64,000 bases of DNA from positions 1 to 64,000 of the forward strand of contig NZ_FXTS01000011.1 in the NCBI RefSeq assembly GCF_900182785.1, given 5' to 3'. Positions within the stretch are counted from its first letter, which is position 1. Every line of letters starts with the position of its first letter. Below, in pieces: positions 27,004-36,060 of this stretch. Source of the stretch: Oceanospirillum linum. Its GTDB lineage: Bacteria > Pseudomonadota > Gammaproteobacteria > Pseudomonadales > Halomonadaceae. The position numbers were made by a program, and so were the translations under genes. The notes beneath the pieces are model-generated. The model worked only from the letters and a program-made list of their open reading frames with translations. It was not told the origin of the DNA and did no database searches.

Positions 27004-28011
27004 TTAATCAGAAGTATTACAGGTTGAGCAGTAGTTGATTTCAACAATGGGGTGGTGCAGGCCGTCGATGTCGCTAAGCAAGGCTTTGCAGCTGTCCGGG
27101 GTAATGGCGGTGTCATGGGTCACCAGGCTGGCGACCAGGGTCCAGGCACCCTGCCCGACTGACCAGAGGTGCAGATCCACCACGGCTACGCCATTCTGGC
27201 TTTCGAGCTGGTTATTAACCTTGTTCCGAAGTAAATCAGGCCCTTCCATATCCAACAGTACGCTGGCGGTTTGTTTCAGAAGGCCGGCAGCCCAGCGCAG
27301 AATCACAAAGGATGCCGCCAGGGCGATGGCAGGGTCTAACCAGCTCCAGCCCCATAACCAGGCTGCCAGTAAGCCAATCATCGCGGCAACCGATGTTACG
27401 GCATCAGCGATCACATGAACCAGAGCGGCTCTGAGGTTGTTGTCCTGCTGATGTGCGGGTTTATGACCCATGTCGTGGCCATGGCTATCACCATGATGAT
27501 GGTGATGGTCGTGGTGATGCTCATGCGCCCCCGCCAGCAGCCAGGCGGAAAACAGGTTTACCAGCAGCCCCAGCACAGCAACGATTGCCGCTTCTTTAAT
27601 CATTAAATCCTGGGGGGTCAGCAACCTGTGAATCGATTCCACCACCAGCCAGACGGTTGTGGCGGCCAGAAACAAAGCGCTGGTCCAGGCGGACAGATCA
27701 ATAATTTTACCGCTACCCAAACTTAGCCGGCGATCCTGGGCGTAACGCCGTGTCAGGTAATAGGCCAGAGTCGCCAGCCCAAGGGCCAGGGCATGACCAC
27801 CCATATGGATGCCATCAGCCAACAGCGCCATAGAGCCGGTCAGCCATCCACCCAGTATTTCTGCCAGCATGGTTGCCAGTGTCAGCAAAGTGACCAGCAG
27901 GGTGCGTCTTTCCGCTTTTTGCCTTTTACCCTGACCAAAGTCATGTGGATGCTGGTGTTCACAAACAGTCTCACAGGATTCCCCTGAACCGGAATGCATC
28001 CCCGCTATCAT
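27004..28011 (-). CDS. dmeF: Cation diffusion facilitator, DmeF-like
   Basis: 335 aa from ATG 28011, which overlaps the upstream MFS stop (ATGA) and follows AGGGGG. Six membrane segments with the metal site GSMALLADGIHMGGHALALG (HxxxD type) and ALVHVIADAVTSVAAM, an N-terminal His cluster (CEHQHPHDFG) and a long His-rich cytoplasmic loop after helix 4. This pattern fits DmeF-type Co/Ni (or Zn) exporters. It is the third gene of a receptor-MFS-exporter operon. Confidence 0.88.
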   Translation of the reverse strand: MIAGMHSGSGESCETVCEHQHPHDFGQGKRQKAERRTLLVTLLTLATMLAEILGGWLTGSMALLADGIHMGGHALALGLATLAYYLTRRYAQDRRLSLGSGKIIDLSAWTSALFLAATTVWLVVESIHRLLTPQDLMIKEAAIVAVLGLLVNLFSAWLLAGAHEHHHDHHHHHGDSHGHDMGHKPAHQQDNNLRAALVHVIADAVTSVAAMIGLLAAWLWGWSWLDPAIALAASFVILRWAAGLLKQTASVLLDMEGPDLLRNKVNNQLESQNGVAVVDLHLWSVGQGAWTLVASLVTHDTAITPDSCKALLSDIDGLHHPIVEINYCSTCNTSD

Positions 28012-29276
28012 CTGTACGCCCCCTCTTGTATTTTTTCCGGATGAAAGTCCGTCATGGATGCATGATCGGCACCAGACGACTGAAATCTGAGTGATAAAAG
28101 CAGCCCTGACAGACCCAGTATCAGCGCAAAAAGAATCACCCCACCATAACCTAACCAACCGGCCAGCAACATACTGGCAGCAGCCATTAAATAACTCAGC
28201 AAAGCGTTAATGCCAAACTGCATGGCATAATCCGTGGAGGGCGTGGCCTTTGATGCATGATCCATCATCAGAGTCATCAGTACCGTTGTGACGGCGGTGA
28301 AGGCAAAATAAAACAGACCGATGGCCAACCCCACACTGAGTAGATCAGTATAGCCCAACACAGGTAAGAGTAGCGCCAGCAAGGCCGCGCACTGAAAAAT
28401 AGCCGATGAGAGCAGCACCCGACGCCGGGTATAACGATGTAACAGCCAGCCCACCAGAATTGAAGCAAAAACACCAACCAAACTCCCGATCACATTCATC
28501 ACCAGACCGATCTGCTCCATGGACCAACCGACATCCACCAACAGAGGCGTCAACAGCCCATAAGCCAGCCCGATGCCCGCCGGAAAAATCAGCAACAGCC
28601 GCAGCCAGCCACCGTAGTGAGGCTGCTTCCAGAAGGTTTGTATGTAACGAAAAACATTACCGACCCCCTGAACAACCGGACGGGTATCCGGCTCCCGGAA
28701 GAAAAACAGCAATATCAGACTGATGCTGGTTCCTGCGGCTAACAGATAGAGACTGCCCTCCCAGCCCAGCCAGGGGTAGAGTATTAAAACGCCGCCCCCA
28801 CCCAGCATATTACCAATCAGGCCACCGGCAGACTGAACGCCGTTACCCACTCCCCGTTCTGTCGGTAGCAACAGGCTGCAGGATAAGCCATCGGCAGCAA
28901 TATCCTGAGTCGCCGACAAAAAAGCCAGCAACATACAATAAAGAAAAAGCTTGGTAAAAGAGCCATCCAGTGGTTGCTGTGCAATCACCAGCAACACCAC
29001 AACCATCAAAAACTGCAGTAACAACAACCAGCTTCGAAAATGACCACGACCAGGCAATTTCCAACGATCAATGGCAGGTGCCCAAAGAAACTTAAACACC
29101 CAGAAAAGTCCCAGCAGATAAATCACACTCAGACTTTCCAGGCTGTATCCCTGCTCCCGCATGATGGCAACCAGGGCGATCAGAAAGAACCCCATCGCCA
29201 CAAACTGAGTAATATAAAGACTAAACAGCAACACCCAGTTGTAACGCGTCATTTCCGACGGCTGATCAGAATGCAT
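28008..29276 (-). CDS. RhtX/FptX-type siderophore MFS permease
   Basis: 422 aa, 12 membrane segments. FFLIALVAIMREQGYSLESL and VFKFLWAPAIDRWKLPGRGH match the RhtX/FptX siderophore importer group, parallel to the paralogue at 16709-17950. It overlaps the receptor stop by 11 bases and the DmeF start by four. Likely carries the siderophore delivered by the adjacent receptor into the cytoplasm. Confidence 0.86.
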   Translation of the reverse strand: MHSDQPSEMTRYNWVLLFSLYITQFVAMGFFLIALVAIMREQGYSLESLSVIYLLGLFWVFKFLWAPAIDRWKLPGRGHFRSWLLLLQFLMVVVLLVIAQQPLDGSFTKLFLYCMLLAFLSATQDIAADGLSCSLLLPTERGVGNGVQSAGGLIGNMLGGGGVLILYPWLGWEGSLYLLAAGTSISLILLFFFREPDTRPVVQGVGNVFRYIQTFWKQPHYGGWLRLLLIFPAGIGLAYGLLTPLLVDVGWSMEQIGLVMNVIGSLVGVFASILVGWLLHRYTRRRVLLSSAIFQCAALLALLLPVLGYTDLLSVGLAIGLFYFAFTAVTTVLMTLMMDHASKATPSTDYAMQFGINALLSYLMAAASMLLAGWLGYGGVILFALILGLSGLLLSLRFQSSGADHASMTDFHPEKIQEGAYR

Positions 29277-31449
29277 GGCTTATCCCCATTCCCAGCAGTC
29301 GTCCTTCACCCGGCGCGCCCAGAGTGGCATCCGGCCCACCCGACATCATGGATGGGTAATAAAAACCATACAGGTCATACTCCTCATCCAGCAGGTTACT
29401 GCCCCAGAGATAGACCTCGGTCTGCTTCATGGTCAGTGCAATGCGAGCATTAACCAGCTGGTACGAAGGCAGTTCAAGGTAGTTCTCCGGGCCGCTGAAA
29501 CGGTCGCCCACATAACGCCAGGAAAGGTTACTGTTCAGATAAGCCCCTGAAAAACCAGACAACTTAACCGGATGCTGGTGATTCACCGCCAAAGAGGTAT
29601 TCCAGCGAGCGGCTTCAGGCACTCGGTGCCCTTTTTCAACACCGGAAGCACTGCCTGCGGCCACCCCAGTAATTTCTGCATCGGTGTAAGTCAGCGCAGC
29701 GTTCAGGCGTAATGACTCAAACATCTGCCATTGAATATCCAACTCTGCCCCTTGGCTGCGGGTATCCAGATTCTCAACACCAACAGCAAAGGTAGTCGGG
29801 TCCCAGGTGTATAGGTGATCCTTGGAGGTCTCCGTCAGAAACACCGCTGTATTAACCAGCAGATCCCCATTCAGAGCCTCGCCTTTCCAGCCCAGTTCCC
29901 AGGCATCAACACTGGCGGCCTTATAGGCTTCATCCTTTCCGCCTGAAGCGATATTACTGCCATGGTCGCCCCAGCCCCCTGATTTATAACCCCGTGAATA
30001 AGATGCATAGAGGTTATTGTCGGCATTAAGCTGATAGCCCAATGCTATACGCCCCGTTGTATAATCATCGGTCAGCTTCTGTTTATCGGTGCGCACCAGC
30101 CCGGCATCAGGGTGGGTCGCATCCGCCTTCCAGTAATCCTCGTATTCTTTCTCATCCCAGGTATGGCGCAGGCCTGTTGTCAGTGACAGCTGCTGCGTTA
30201 ATGGGAACGTCGTCTCACCAAACAGGGCAAAACTGGATGCTTCAAAGTCTCGGTCAATCTCGGCGTTATAGGGATTGGATGGATAAAAGGTGTCATTCAA
30301 CTCGCTGGAGGCCATGTTCCGGTCACTTTGAAAATAGTGCAGACCTGTCACCCAGAACACCTTATCCCCGGGCAGCGATGACAGACGCAGCTCCTGATTA
30401 AAAGACTGCTCAGAAGTATCAATGGTTCTGTCAGCACTCGGCGGTGCCATACCGATCAGTTTTTCGTAGAGCAACTCTTCGTACATCGCGGTAACGGCCT
30501 GATCCTCTGAATCCACCAGACCCGTGATAGAGGTGAACTGCATACCATCCAGTTCCGTCTGAACATTCAATACCGCCTGACTGACATCCTTATCATCATC
30601 AATAAGACCTGGCTCAATTCCCATTGTTGGGGTTGATCCGTAAGGTCTGAGTACCATAGCCGCAGCGTGATCGCGCATGCGCTGATGGGACAGACTTAAA
30701 GTGGCTTCGGTAAAGTCTGTTGGCAACCATTTAAAAGTCCCTCGGGCAACCAGGGTTTCAGGTTCAGATAACGGCTGATTGTCGTGCAGGTTTTCTACCG
30801 GGTGCTCTGACCCCTGATAGCGCAAAGCAAAACGGCTGGTCAGATTATCATGCAACGGAAGAGTTCCAGCTCCTTCAACAAGGGTTTGGTTATTTTGGCC
30901 ATATTCAAGCCTTACATTGGCTTCCGGCTCAAACCCTGGCTGACGAGTAATGACCTGAACAACCCCCGCTTCACTGTTTCTGCCAAACAGGGTTCCCTGC
31001 GGCCCTTTAAGCACCTCAACCCGTTCCAGATCCAGCGTCGCCAGCGTTGAATTAGCAACCGGCTGCGGCATACCATCCACATAAAGCACAACCGAACTAT
31101 CATCCCGGCTGGTTTTGTTCAAAGCACCAACGCCCCGAATTCGGATCGCCGTGTTAGATGTATCTCCATAGGATTGCAGATCAACACCGGGGGTCAGCCG
31201 AAGTGCATCTTCCAGACTGTTCATCCGCTGCCGGACGATCTCCTCCTTTCCGATCACATTGATCGTCAACGGCAGGCGCTTGGCATCTTCCTCAACATGA
31301 CGTGCGGTTACGGTAACCGCGCCTAACTGAGCACTCTCTCCTTCTTCATCTGGGCTCACTTCTGCGTGTAGCGCTCCTCCCGGAGATAACGCCGCCAGAA
31401 ATAGAGCAACGGAAAGGGGACGTCGTAAAAAAGGGACTGCATGACTCAT
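29266..31449 (-). CDS. TonB-dependent siderophore receptor
   Basis: 727 aa with signal peptide (LSVALFLAALSPGGALHAE), a TonB-box-like LGAVTVTARHVEED, a plug with IRIRGVGALNKTSRDDSSVV, LYVDGMPQPVANSTL and VEVLKGPQGTLFGRNSEAGV, and a 22-strand barrel ending GISHAF with the terminal Phe. Organisation resembles the FyuA group and the paralogue at 19050. AAGGAGG precedes ATG 31449. First gene of a three-gene operon; an upstream palindrome TGAGA-N5-TCTCA (31471-31485) may be the regulator site. Confidence 0.9.
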   Translation of the reverse strand: MSHAVPFLRRPLSVALFLAALSPGGALHAEVSPDEEGESAQLGAVTVTARHVEEDAKRLPLTINVIGKEEIVRQRMNSLEDALRLTPGVDLQSYGDTSNTAIRIRGVGALNKTSRDDSSVVLYVDGMPQPVANSTLATLDLERVEVLKGPQGTLFGRNSEAGVVQVITRQPGFEPEANVRLEYGQNNQTLVEGAGTLPLHDNLTSRFALRYQGSEHPVENLHDNQPLSEPETLVARGTFKWLPTDFTEATLSLSHQRMRDHAAAMVLRPYGSTPTMGIEPGLIDDDKDVSQAVLNVQTELDGMQFTSITGLVDSEDQAVTAMYEELLYEKLIGMAPPSADRTIDTSEQSFNQELRLSSLPGDKVFWVTGLHYFQSDRNMASSELNDTFYPSNPYNAEIDRDFEASSFALFGETTFPLTQQLSLTTGLRHTWDEKEYEDYWKADATHPDAGLVRTDKQKLTDDYTTGRIALGYQLNADNNLYASYSRGYKSGGWGDHGSNIASGGKDEAYKAASVDAWELGWKGEALNGDLLVNTAVFLTETSKDHLYTWDPTTFAVGVENLDTRSQGAELDIQWQMFESLRLNAALTYTDAEITGVAAGSASGVEKGHRVPEAARWNTSLAVNHQHPVKLSGFSGAYLNSNLSWRYVGDRFSGPENYLELPSYQLVNARIALTMKQTEVYLWGSNLLDEEYDLYGFYYPSMMSGGPDATLGAPGEGRLLGMGISHAF

Positions 31450-31470
31450 ATACCCACCTCCTTAAAAAGA

Positions 31471-31485
31471 TGAGAATATGTCTCA
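31471..31485. promoter_or_regulatory. Palindrome upstream of TonB receptor
   Basis: TGAGAATATGTCTCA (TGAGA-N5-TCTCA) lies 22 bases before the receptor start and 45 bases past the AraC gene stop. It may be an operator for the upstream AraC regulator. Not matched to a known consensus. Confidence 0.35.
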
Positions 31486-31530
31486 TTTGTGATTGTATTA
31501 CTGCTCTATTTGGAAAAAAGAAAACCCGAA

Positions 31531-32604
31531 TCAGGAAAATGACAAGGTTTTTTTACGTGTAATCTGTGAGGGGCGATAACCAAAATGCTCACTAAACGCA
31601 GAGGAGAAGTGGCTCTGATTGGAAAACCCGACTTCCAAGGCCGCCTGTTGAACGGTATAACCTTGGGTAGACATCAGTAATCTGGCTTGTTCCATACGCA
31701 GGCTGCGGACATAGGCCTCTATGGTTAAACCGGTCACCTCTTTGAAGCCCGATTTAAGATAGCACTCATTCATACCGACCCTGCAGGCCAGTTCATGGAT
31801 GGTCGGCGGTGTTCGCCACTCCTCATGCAGAATCTCTATCGCCTGACTGATCAGGCGTTTTTGCCGGGCATGGCGCTTCTCAACAGCGGTCATCCCGGAA
31901 CCCTTTTCACCGGGGTTCAGTAGCCATGCCAGAAGACTCAACCCTAAAGATTCGTACTCCAGCCGGGAGCAGAGCGATGTGGTCGGGCAGGCCAGCATCT
32001 TCATCGCCAGCTTCCGTATTTCTGCCGTTACAACCCCATAGCGAAAACAATCTGGTGCCGTAGAATGACGACCCAGGGATTTTTTAAGCCTGCAGGGAGC
32101 CTCCTCCCGCCACACCTCCAGCATTTGAGCTGAAAGATCCAGACTGACACCACACACTCTCTTGCCTGAAAACTGAGTGGCACAAATATCTTCTGCCTGC
32201 CCTTTTCGCACCCAGATCTCACCGGCTTCCACCTGATCAGACAGATGCAGTTCAGGCACAGCCAAGCCGAAACTACCGCTTAACATCAGCCCAAACCCAA
32301 GCTGATCAGACAGATAACGGTAGTGACTCTGCAACGGATAGTTAAGGAAATAGTCGCTGCGACCAATAGAAAAACCACTGGGTAACTGCAGCAACTCCAT
32401 ACGCCCCTTACCAAAAGGCTGCTTTAATGACATCGAGAGTTGCTTACGGTCACTGGAAAAATGACAAATATCATCCGCCGTCAGATCTGCAGAGCACTGA
32501 TTCGACATATCCTGTAATTGATCGATGAAATGCTGAAAGTCATCAAAAACAGGATGACGAGCAGCTTTATCCAAGGTGTTGACGGATTTTTGACTCAAAC
32601 TCAT
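31531..32604 (-). CDS. AraC-family regulator (PchR-like)
   Basis: 357 aa. C-terminal double HTH: PPTIHELACRVGMNECYLKS, then QQAALEVGFSNQSHFSSAFS and FGYRPSQITRK. The N-terminal ligand domain has the length of PchR regulators. It sits upstream of, and codirectional with, the TonB receptor, and has a Fur-like box just before its start, which suggests iron-repressed, siderophore-activated control. Confidence 0.86.
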   Translation of the reverse strand: MSLSQKSVNTLDKAARHPVFDDFQHFIDQLQDMSNQCSADLTADDICHFSSDRKQLSMSLKQPFGKGRMELLQLPSGFSIGRSDYFLNYPLQSHYRYLSDQLGFGLMLSGSFGLAVPELHLSDQVEAGEIWVRKGQAEDICATQFSGKRVCGVSLDLSAQMLEVWREEAPCRLKKSLGRHSTAPDCFRYGVVTAEIRKLAMKMLACPTTSLCSRLEYESLGLSLLAWLLNPGEKGSGMTAVEKRHARQKRLISQAIEILHEEWRTPPTIHELACRVGMNECYLKSGFKEVTGLTIEAYVRSLRMEQARLLMSTQGYTVQQAALEVGFSNQSHFSSAFSEHFGYRPSQITRKKTLSFS

Positions 32605-32617
32605 AAAACCACCAAAT

Positions 32618-32636
32618 GAAAATGATTATCATGTCA
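32618..32636. promoter_or_regulatory. Putative Fur box before the PchR-like gene
   Basis: GAAAATGATTATCATGTCA carries the core AATGATTATCAT and matches 13 of 19 consensus positions. It lies 14-32 bases upstream of the AraC gene start, so Fur would block its transcription in iron-rich cells. Confidence 0.65.
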
Positions 32637-32708
32637 TTTTGTGGTAACAGGTGTGATTAAACAAGGCATTTGCTGATATTCAGCAAACTTGCCCAGCCAT
32701 TCAAGCAT

Positions 32709-32750
32709 CTCTACCCAGGATAAAAGCGCCTCTGCCCAGGATAAAAGCGC
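32709..32750. repeat. Tandem duplication, 21 bp x 2
   Basis: CTCTRCCCAGGATAAAAGCGC occurs twice in direct succession with one difference (A/G at position 5). It lies in the gap between the Fur-controlled AraC gene and the end of the next MFS gene. No known function. Confidence 0.85.
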
Positions 32751-32806
32751 GCCGCAGGTACAAAATACAGGCAAAATCAGTACGCCCACGTTGCAGCAAA
32801 AAACCT

Positions 32807-34009
32807 CTAACTCACCCGCTGCATATGGGGGTGGCGAAAAAACATCATCGCCGTCAAAACAGCCAGCGCAATAACACCATAACAAAAGATACTGACGGCA
32901 AGATGCAGCCCCCAGTGATCCGCAATCCAACCCACACCCAACACCGGTAGCATGCTGCCAATATAGCCCAGTACCAGATAAGTAGAGAGTAAACCGGCAT
33001 GATTATGGGGCTGGGCAATACGGCCAACCATATTGATACCCGATAGCAGAGTCATACCATGGCCGAATGCCGTAATCAGTAATCCTGCCGCCAGAATCCA
33101 TGGTGATTTCTGATCCAGATTCAGCAATAGCAGCCCGCAGCATAGAGCCAGTGCCAGCAGACCAAAGGTGCCGCACCAATGAAGCGGCAGGCGGCGCGTC
33201 ATCAACTGTGCAGCAGAGGACAGAAACAGAATCACGGCAATGGAGATCCCGCTGATAAAAGGCCCTTTCCAATCGATCATCTGTTCCAGAAATAAGGGCG
33301 ACATGGAGGCATAAAGACCAAATACGCCAAAGGCCAGAAAAGCACAAGCATTGGTCAGAATAAATGCCAGTGAGTGCTCCCGCTCCGACCAGATCAACTT
33401 TGGCAACCAGGCCCGGCTGGCTGGTTTACCGGGGATCACAACCCTGTCATGGGGCGGAAGGTCAAGACGCTGCAGAGCAAAAAATCCGATCGCAGACAGG
33501 GCCATAGTAGGTAAGTAAGCTGTGATCAAAGGGTTGGGCAACCACTGGCCAATAACTCCGCCAACAAGAGGCCCAAGACCAAAACCAAAGGCGATCAGCA
33601 CGCTGCTCATGGAGGCTGCACGACTCGGGTGAGCACCGGTTGCCAATTGACGCAATCCTACAGAAGCAGACGTTGTCATCAGGCTGGAAGCGACGCCGAC
33701 AATAAAACGGGCCAGATTAAGGCTTAGGGTATCCCAGGCCAGCATGGTTAACCCCGTACCCAGAAAAACCAGCACCAGTGACAACTGCATCACCCGGCGA
33801 AAACCGATCCGGTCAGACAGCTGCCCCAGAAAAAGCAGAGCAGACAAGGCACCGGCCATATAGACCACATAGATGACCGAAATATCACTGGCCTGAAGCA
33901 ACCACTCACTTTTATAGATGCCATACAAAGGACTGATCAGCGCGGTACTCATCACACCGGCACACATAGCAAAACTGACCCAGAAGAAAGGAGAGCGGAT
34001 CGCTTTCAT
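32807..34009 (-). CDS. MFS transporter, drug/siderophore export type
   Basis: About 400 aa from ATG 34009 (MKAIRSPFFWVSFAMCAGVM); 13 more upstream codons are open. Twelve membrane segments, with the loop 2-3 signature FLGQLSDRIGFRRVMQLSLV. It lies codirectionally upstream of the second siderophore locus, but with a 200-base gap, so cotranscription is unlikely. Substrate unknown; it belongs to the broad drug efflux-like group. Confidence 0.8.
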   Translation of the reverse strand: MKAIRSPFFWVSFAMCAGVMSTALISPLYGIYKSEWLLQASDISVIYVVYMAGALSALLFLGQLSDRIGFRRVMQLSLVLVFLGTGLTMLAWDTLSLNLARFIVGVASSLMTTSASVGLRQLATGAHPSRAASMSSVLIAFGFGLGPLVGGVIGQWLPNPLITAYLPTMALSAIGFFALQRLDLPPHDRVVIPGKPASRAWLPKLIWSEREHSLAFILTNACAFLAFGVFGLYASMSPLFLEQMIDWKGPFISGISIAVILFLSSAAQLMTRRLPLHWCGTFGLLALALCCGLLLLNLDQKSPWILAAGLLITAFGHGMTLLSGINMVGRIAQPHNHAGLLSTYLVLGYIGSMLPVLGVGWIADHWGLHLAVSIFCYGVIALAVLTAMMFFRHPHMQRVS

Positions 34010-34249
34010 CGACAACACCACACAGCAGAAAATGGAAAAGGACATCAAACGCAGGCTCTAACGTCCGGGAAAGATCAAAGCACACAACAGAAAAACCGCC
34101 GCTACAAGGCAAGACCTGCAGAGGCGGTTAAGGGAAGCGATCAAGGATCAGAAAGAGCTTAGGCTCTTGTGGTGATACACGCCATAAAAATAAATAAACA
34201 GGTGCATCCATGCGTTTAATAACAACACAATAAACCTGATCGGGAACAC

Positions 34250-34687
34250 TCAGCCCTCAGACGCCCGTTTCGAAAAATTTGCAGTGATCTGTTCTGCAAC
34301 CCGCAGAAAAGTTGCCAGGTCGTCTGCATCAACGCCCTCAGTCACCTCTTTTTGCATCTGCTGGGCGAATGAATCCAAACTTTCCTGCAATGCGATGCCC
34401 TCAGGCGTCAACACAAGAAACTGACTCCGCTTATCCTCCGGGTTGGGTTCTTTCTGAACCAGCCCCTGTTCAATCAAAGGTTTTACAAGGCGGGTAATCT
34501 GCGCCTTATCACGTTTAAAAAGCGTTGCAATATCAATCGCCGTACAGGGTGTCTGCCGACCTATCACGTTCAAAACCCGAACATGCATAGGGGCAATATC
34601 CATTTCATTCGCTTCAAGCTGACAACTGAGCCGCTGTTTTATGGCATGCGCTAAATGAAACGTCGACTCGATAACACTCGCCTTCAT
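34250..34687 (-). CDS. MarR-family regulator
   Basis: 145 aa winged HTH: MHVRVLNVIGRQTPCTAIDI then LFKRDKAQITRLVKPLIEQG and KEPNPEDKRSQFLVLTPEG wing, typical MarR. It is divergent from the DUF2798/SIP operon, and two matching 15-bp palindromes lie in the shared promoter region (34708-34722, 34736-34750), so autorepression and control of the neighbour operon are very likely. Confidence 0.88.
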   Translation of the reverse strand: MKASVIESTFHLAHAIKQRLSCQLEANEMDIAPMHVRVLNVIGRQTPCTAIDIATLFKRDKAQITRLVKPLIEQGLVQKEPNPEDKRSQFLVLTPEGIALQESLDSFAQQMQKEVTEGVDADDLATFLRVAEQITANFSKRASEG

Positions 34688-34707
34688 ATAAACCTCAGGT
34701 ATATATA

Positions 34708-34722
34708 GTTGACATAGTCAAC
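34708..34722. promoter_or_regulatory. MarR operator 1 (GTTGAC-N3-GTCAAC)
   Basis: GTTGACATAGTCAAC is a perfect palindrome around ATA. A near-identical copy lies 28 bases further on at 34736-34750. Both are between the divergent MarR gene and the DUF2798/SIP operon. Confidence 0.75.
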
Positions 34723-34735
34723 CTAATTAAATATA

Positions 34736-34750
34736 GTTGACTAAATCAAC
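34736..34750. promoter_or_regulatory. MarR operator 2 (GTTGA-N5-TCAAC)
   Basis: GTTGACTAAATCAAC repeats the operator-1 design at a centre-to-centre distance of 28 bases, just before the DUF2798 gene. It would block that promoter when bound. Confidence 0.7.
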
Positions 34751-34774
34751 CAAATCAAAACAGGAACACCAACG

Positions 34775-35254
34775 ATGGAAAATACAGCAGTGAACACATC
34801 GCCTGAAAAAAGGCCTTTGTACCAAAAAATAGCGGTCCTTGCCTCTCTTATACTCATCGTGGGTGGAACATTAACGGGCATCATGACCTATATGAATACC
34901 GGGCTTTCAGAGAACTTCATCCAGTACTGGCTATCCTCGTTCGCTATTACGGTACTGTTTGTTATCCCAGCCAGCTTTGTATTGATCTCCCTGATCAGTA
35001 AATGGGTTGAGTCTTTACTACCCCATCATAAAACACATCACCGGCAGCTGGTTACCGGGGTAGCCATGGCTCTGGTAATGGAGTCAATTATGGCCGTTAG
35101 TACAACAGCTAATATCGTTGGGTTTTCAGACAGCGATGCTTTTGCAGCCGCATGGCTCCAGTCCTTTGCCGCCGCACTTCCCTTCGGGTTATGCATGGCG
35201 CTGATCATGTCACTGTACCTGAAACCCAAACTTGCACAATTCCTGGCGAGCTAA
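34775..35254 (+). CDS. DUF2798 membrane protein
   Basis: 159 aa with four membrane segments arranged as two DUF2798 repeats (VLASLILIVGGTLTGIMTYM, FAITVLFVIPASFVLISLIS and the second half LVTGVAMALVMESIMAVSTT, LPFGLCMALIMSLYLKPKL). Function of the family is unknown. It is followed after 17 bases by the siderophore-interacting protein gene and is probably cotranscribed under the MarR regulator. Confidence 0.78.
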   Translation: MENTAVNTSPEKRPLYQKIAVLASLILIVGGTLTGIMTYMNTGLSENFIQYWLSSFAITVLFVIPASFVLISLISKWVESLLPHHKTHHRQLVTGVAMALVMESIMAVSTTANIVGFSDSDAFAAAWLQSFAAALPFGLCMALIMSLYLKPKLAQFLAS

Positions 35255-35271
35255 CCTAGAGGACATCACTT

Positions 35272-35982
35272 ATGAAGAAAATGAGAATGACACAGGTTAT
35301 ACGCACAGAGTCCCTCGGGCCGCATATGCGCCGGGTTGTACTCCATGGCAATGAATTAAGTGACTTTCCCACCGATTACGAAAGCGCCCATTTTAAAGCT
35401 ATTTTCCCAAAACCAGGGGAACATAAACCTCGATTAGGCCTCTATCCTGGCTTCAAAAAGTGGATGCGCTCCTACACAGTTCGGGCCTTTGATCACCAGA
35501 AAAAAGAGCTGACAGTAGACTTCGCGGTTAACGACCATGAAGGGCTGGCAACAAACTGGGCAAAAAATGCTCAGCCCGGTGATTATCTGGGGGTTGCCGG
35601 CCCCGGAAGCCCAAAATACCCCGACTACAATGCAGACTGGCATCTTTTGATGGCGGATCTGACCGGGTTACCGGCGGTTGCAGCTATTCTGGAAAAGTTA
35701 CCGGCAGATGCTATCGGTCACGCATTATTGCAAATCCCCGATATTGCGGATAAACAAGCTATATCAGTACCTGAAGGCGTCAGCCTGAGCTGGGTCATCA
35801 ATAATGACCTATCCAGAAATGCACTTCTTGAGCACCTTGAAACGCTGCCATGGCAAAGCGGGGAACCATCAATTTTTGTCGCAACAGAAAGTGGCCAAAT
35901 GAAAGCGATCAACCGATACCTGAAAACCAAGCCGGGCTACCAAAAGACTAAGACCGCAACCTCAGGCTATTGGGCAGCCTAA
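35272..35982 (+). CDS. Siderophore-interacting flavoprotein (SIP/ViuB-like)
   Basis: 236 aa ferric-siderophore reductase of the SIP family: FAD-binding RSYTVRAFDHQKKELTVDFA, LATNWAKNAQPGDYLGVAGP, NAD(P)H-domain LLMADLTGLPAVAAILEKL, IFVATESGQMKAINRYL, and a C-terminal SGYW. It would reduce Fe(III)-siderophores in the cytoplasm to release iron. Short by about 30 residues relative to many SIPs at the C-terminus. It is the only cytoplasmic iron-release enzyme in the window and could serve all three uptake systems. Confidence 0.88.
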   Translation: MKKMRMTQVIRTESLGPHMRRVVLHGNELSDFPTDYESAHFKAIFPKPGEHKPRLGLYPGFKKWMRSYTVRAFDHQKKELTVDFAVNDHEGLATNWAKNAQPGDYLGVAGPGSPKYPDYNADWHLLMADLTGLPAVAAILEKLPADAIGHALLQIPDIADKQAISVPEGVSLSWVINNDLSRNALLEHLETLPWQSGEPSIFVATESGQMKAINRYLKTKPGYQKTKTATSGYWAA

Positions 35983-36010
35983 AATAGCCCGGTTTATACG
36001 GAAAAAACCC

Positions 36011-36038
36011 AAAAACCCGATGACAATCATCGGGTTTT
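36011..36038. terminator. Bidirectional terminator between SIP and aminotransferase genes
   Basis: AACCCGATGA and TCATCGGGTT pair around CAA, with A-rich and T-rich flanks on both sides. It separates two convergent genes and can end both. Confidence 0.85.
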
Positions 36039-36060
36039 AAACGACTTTTTGTAAAAGCGG

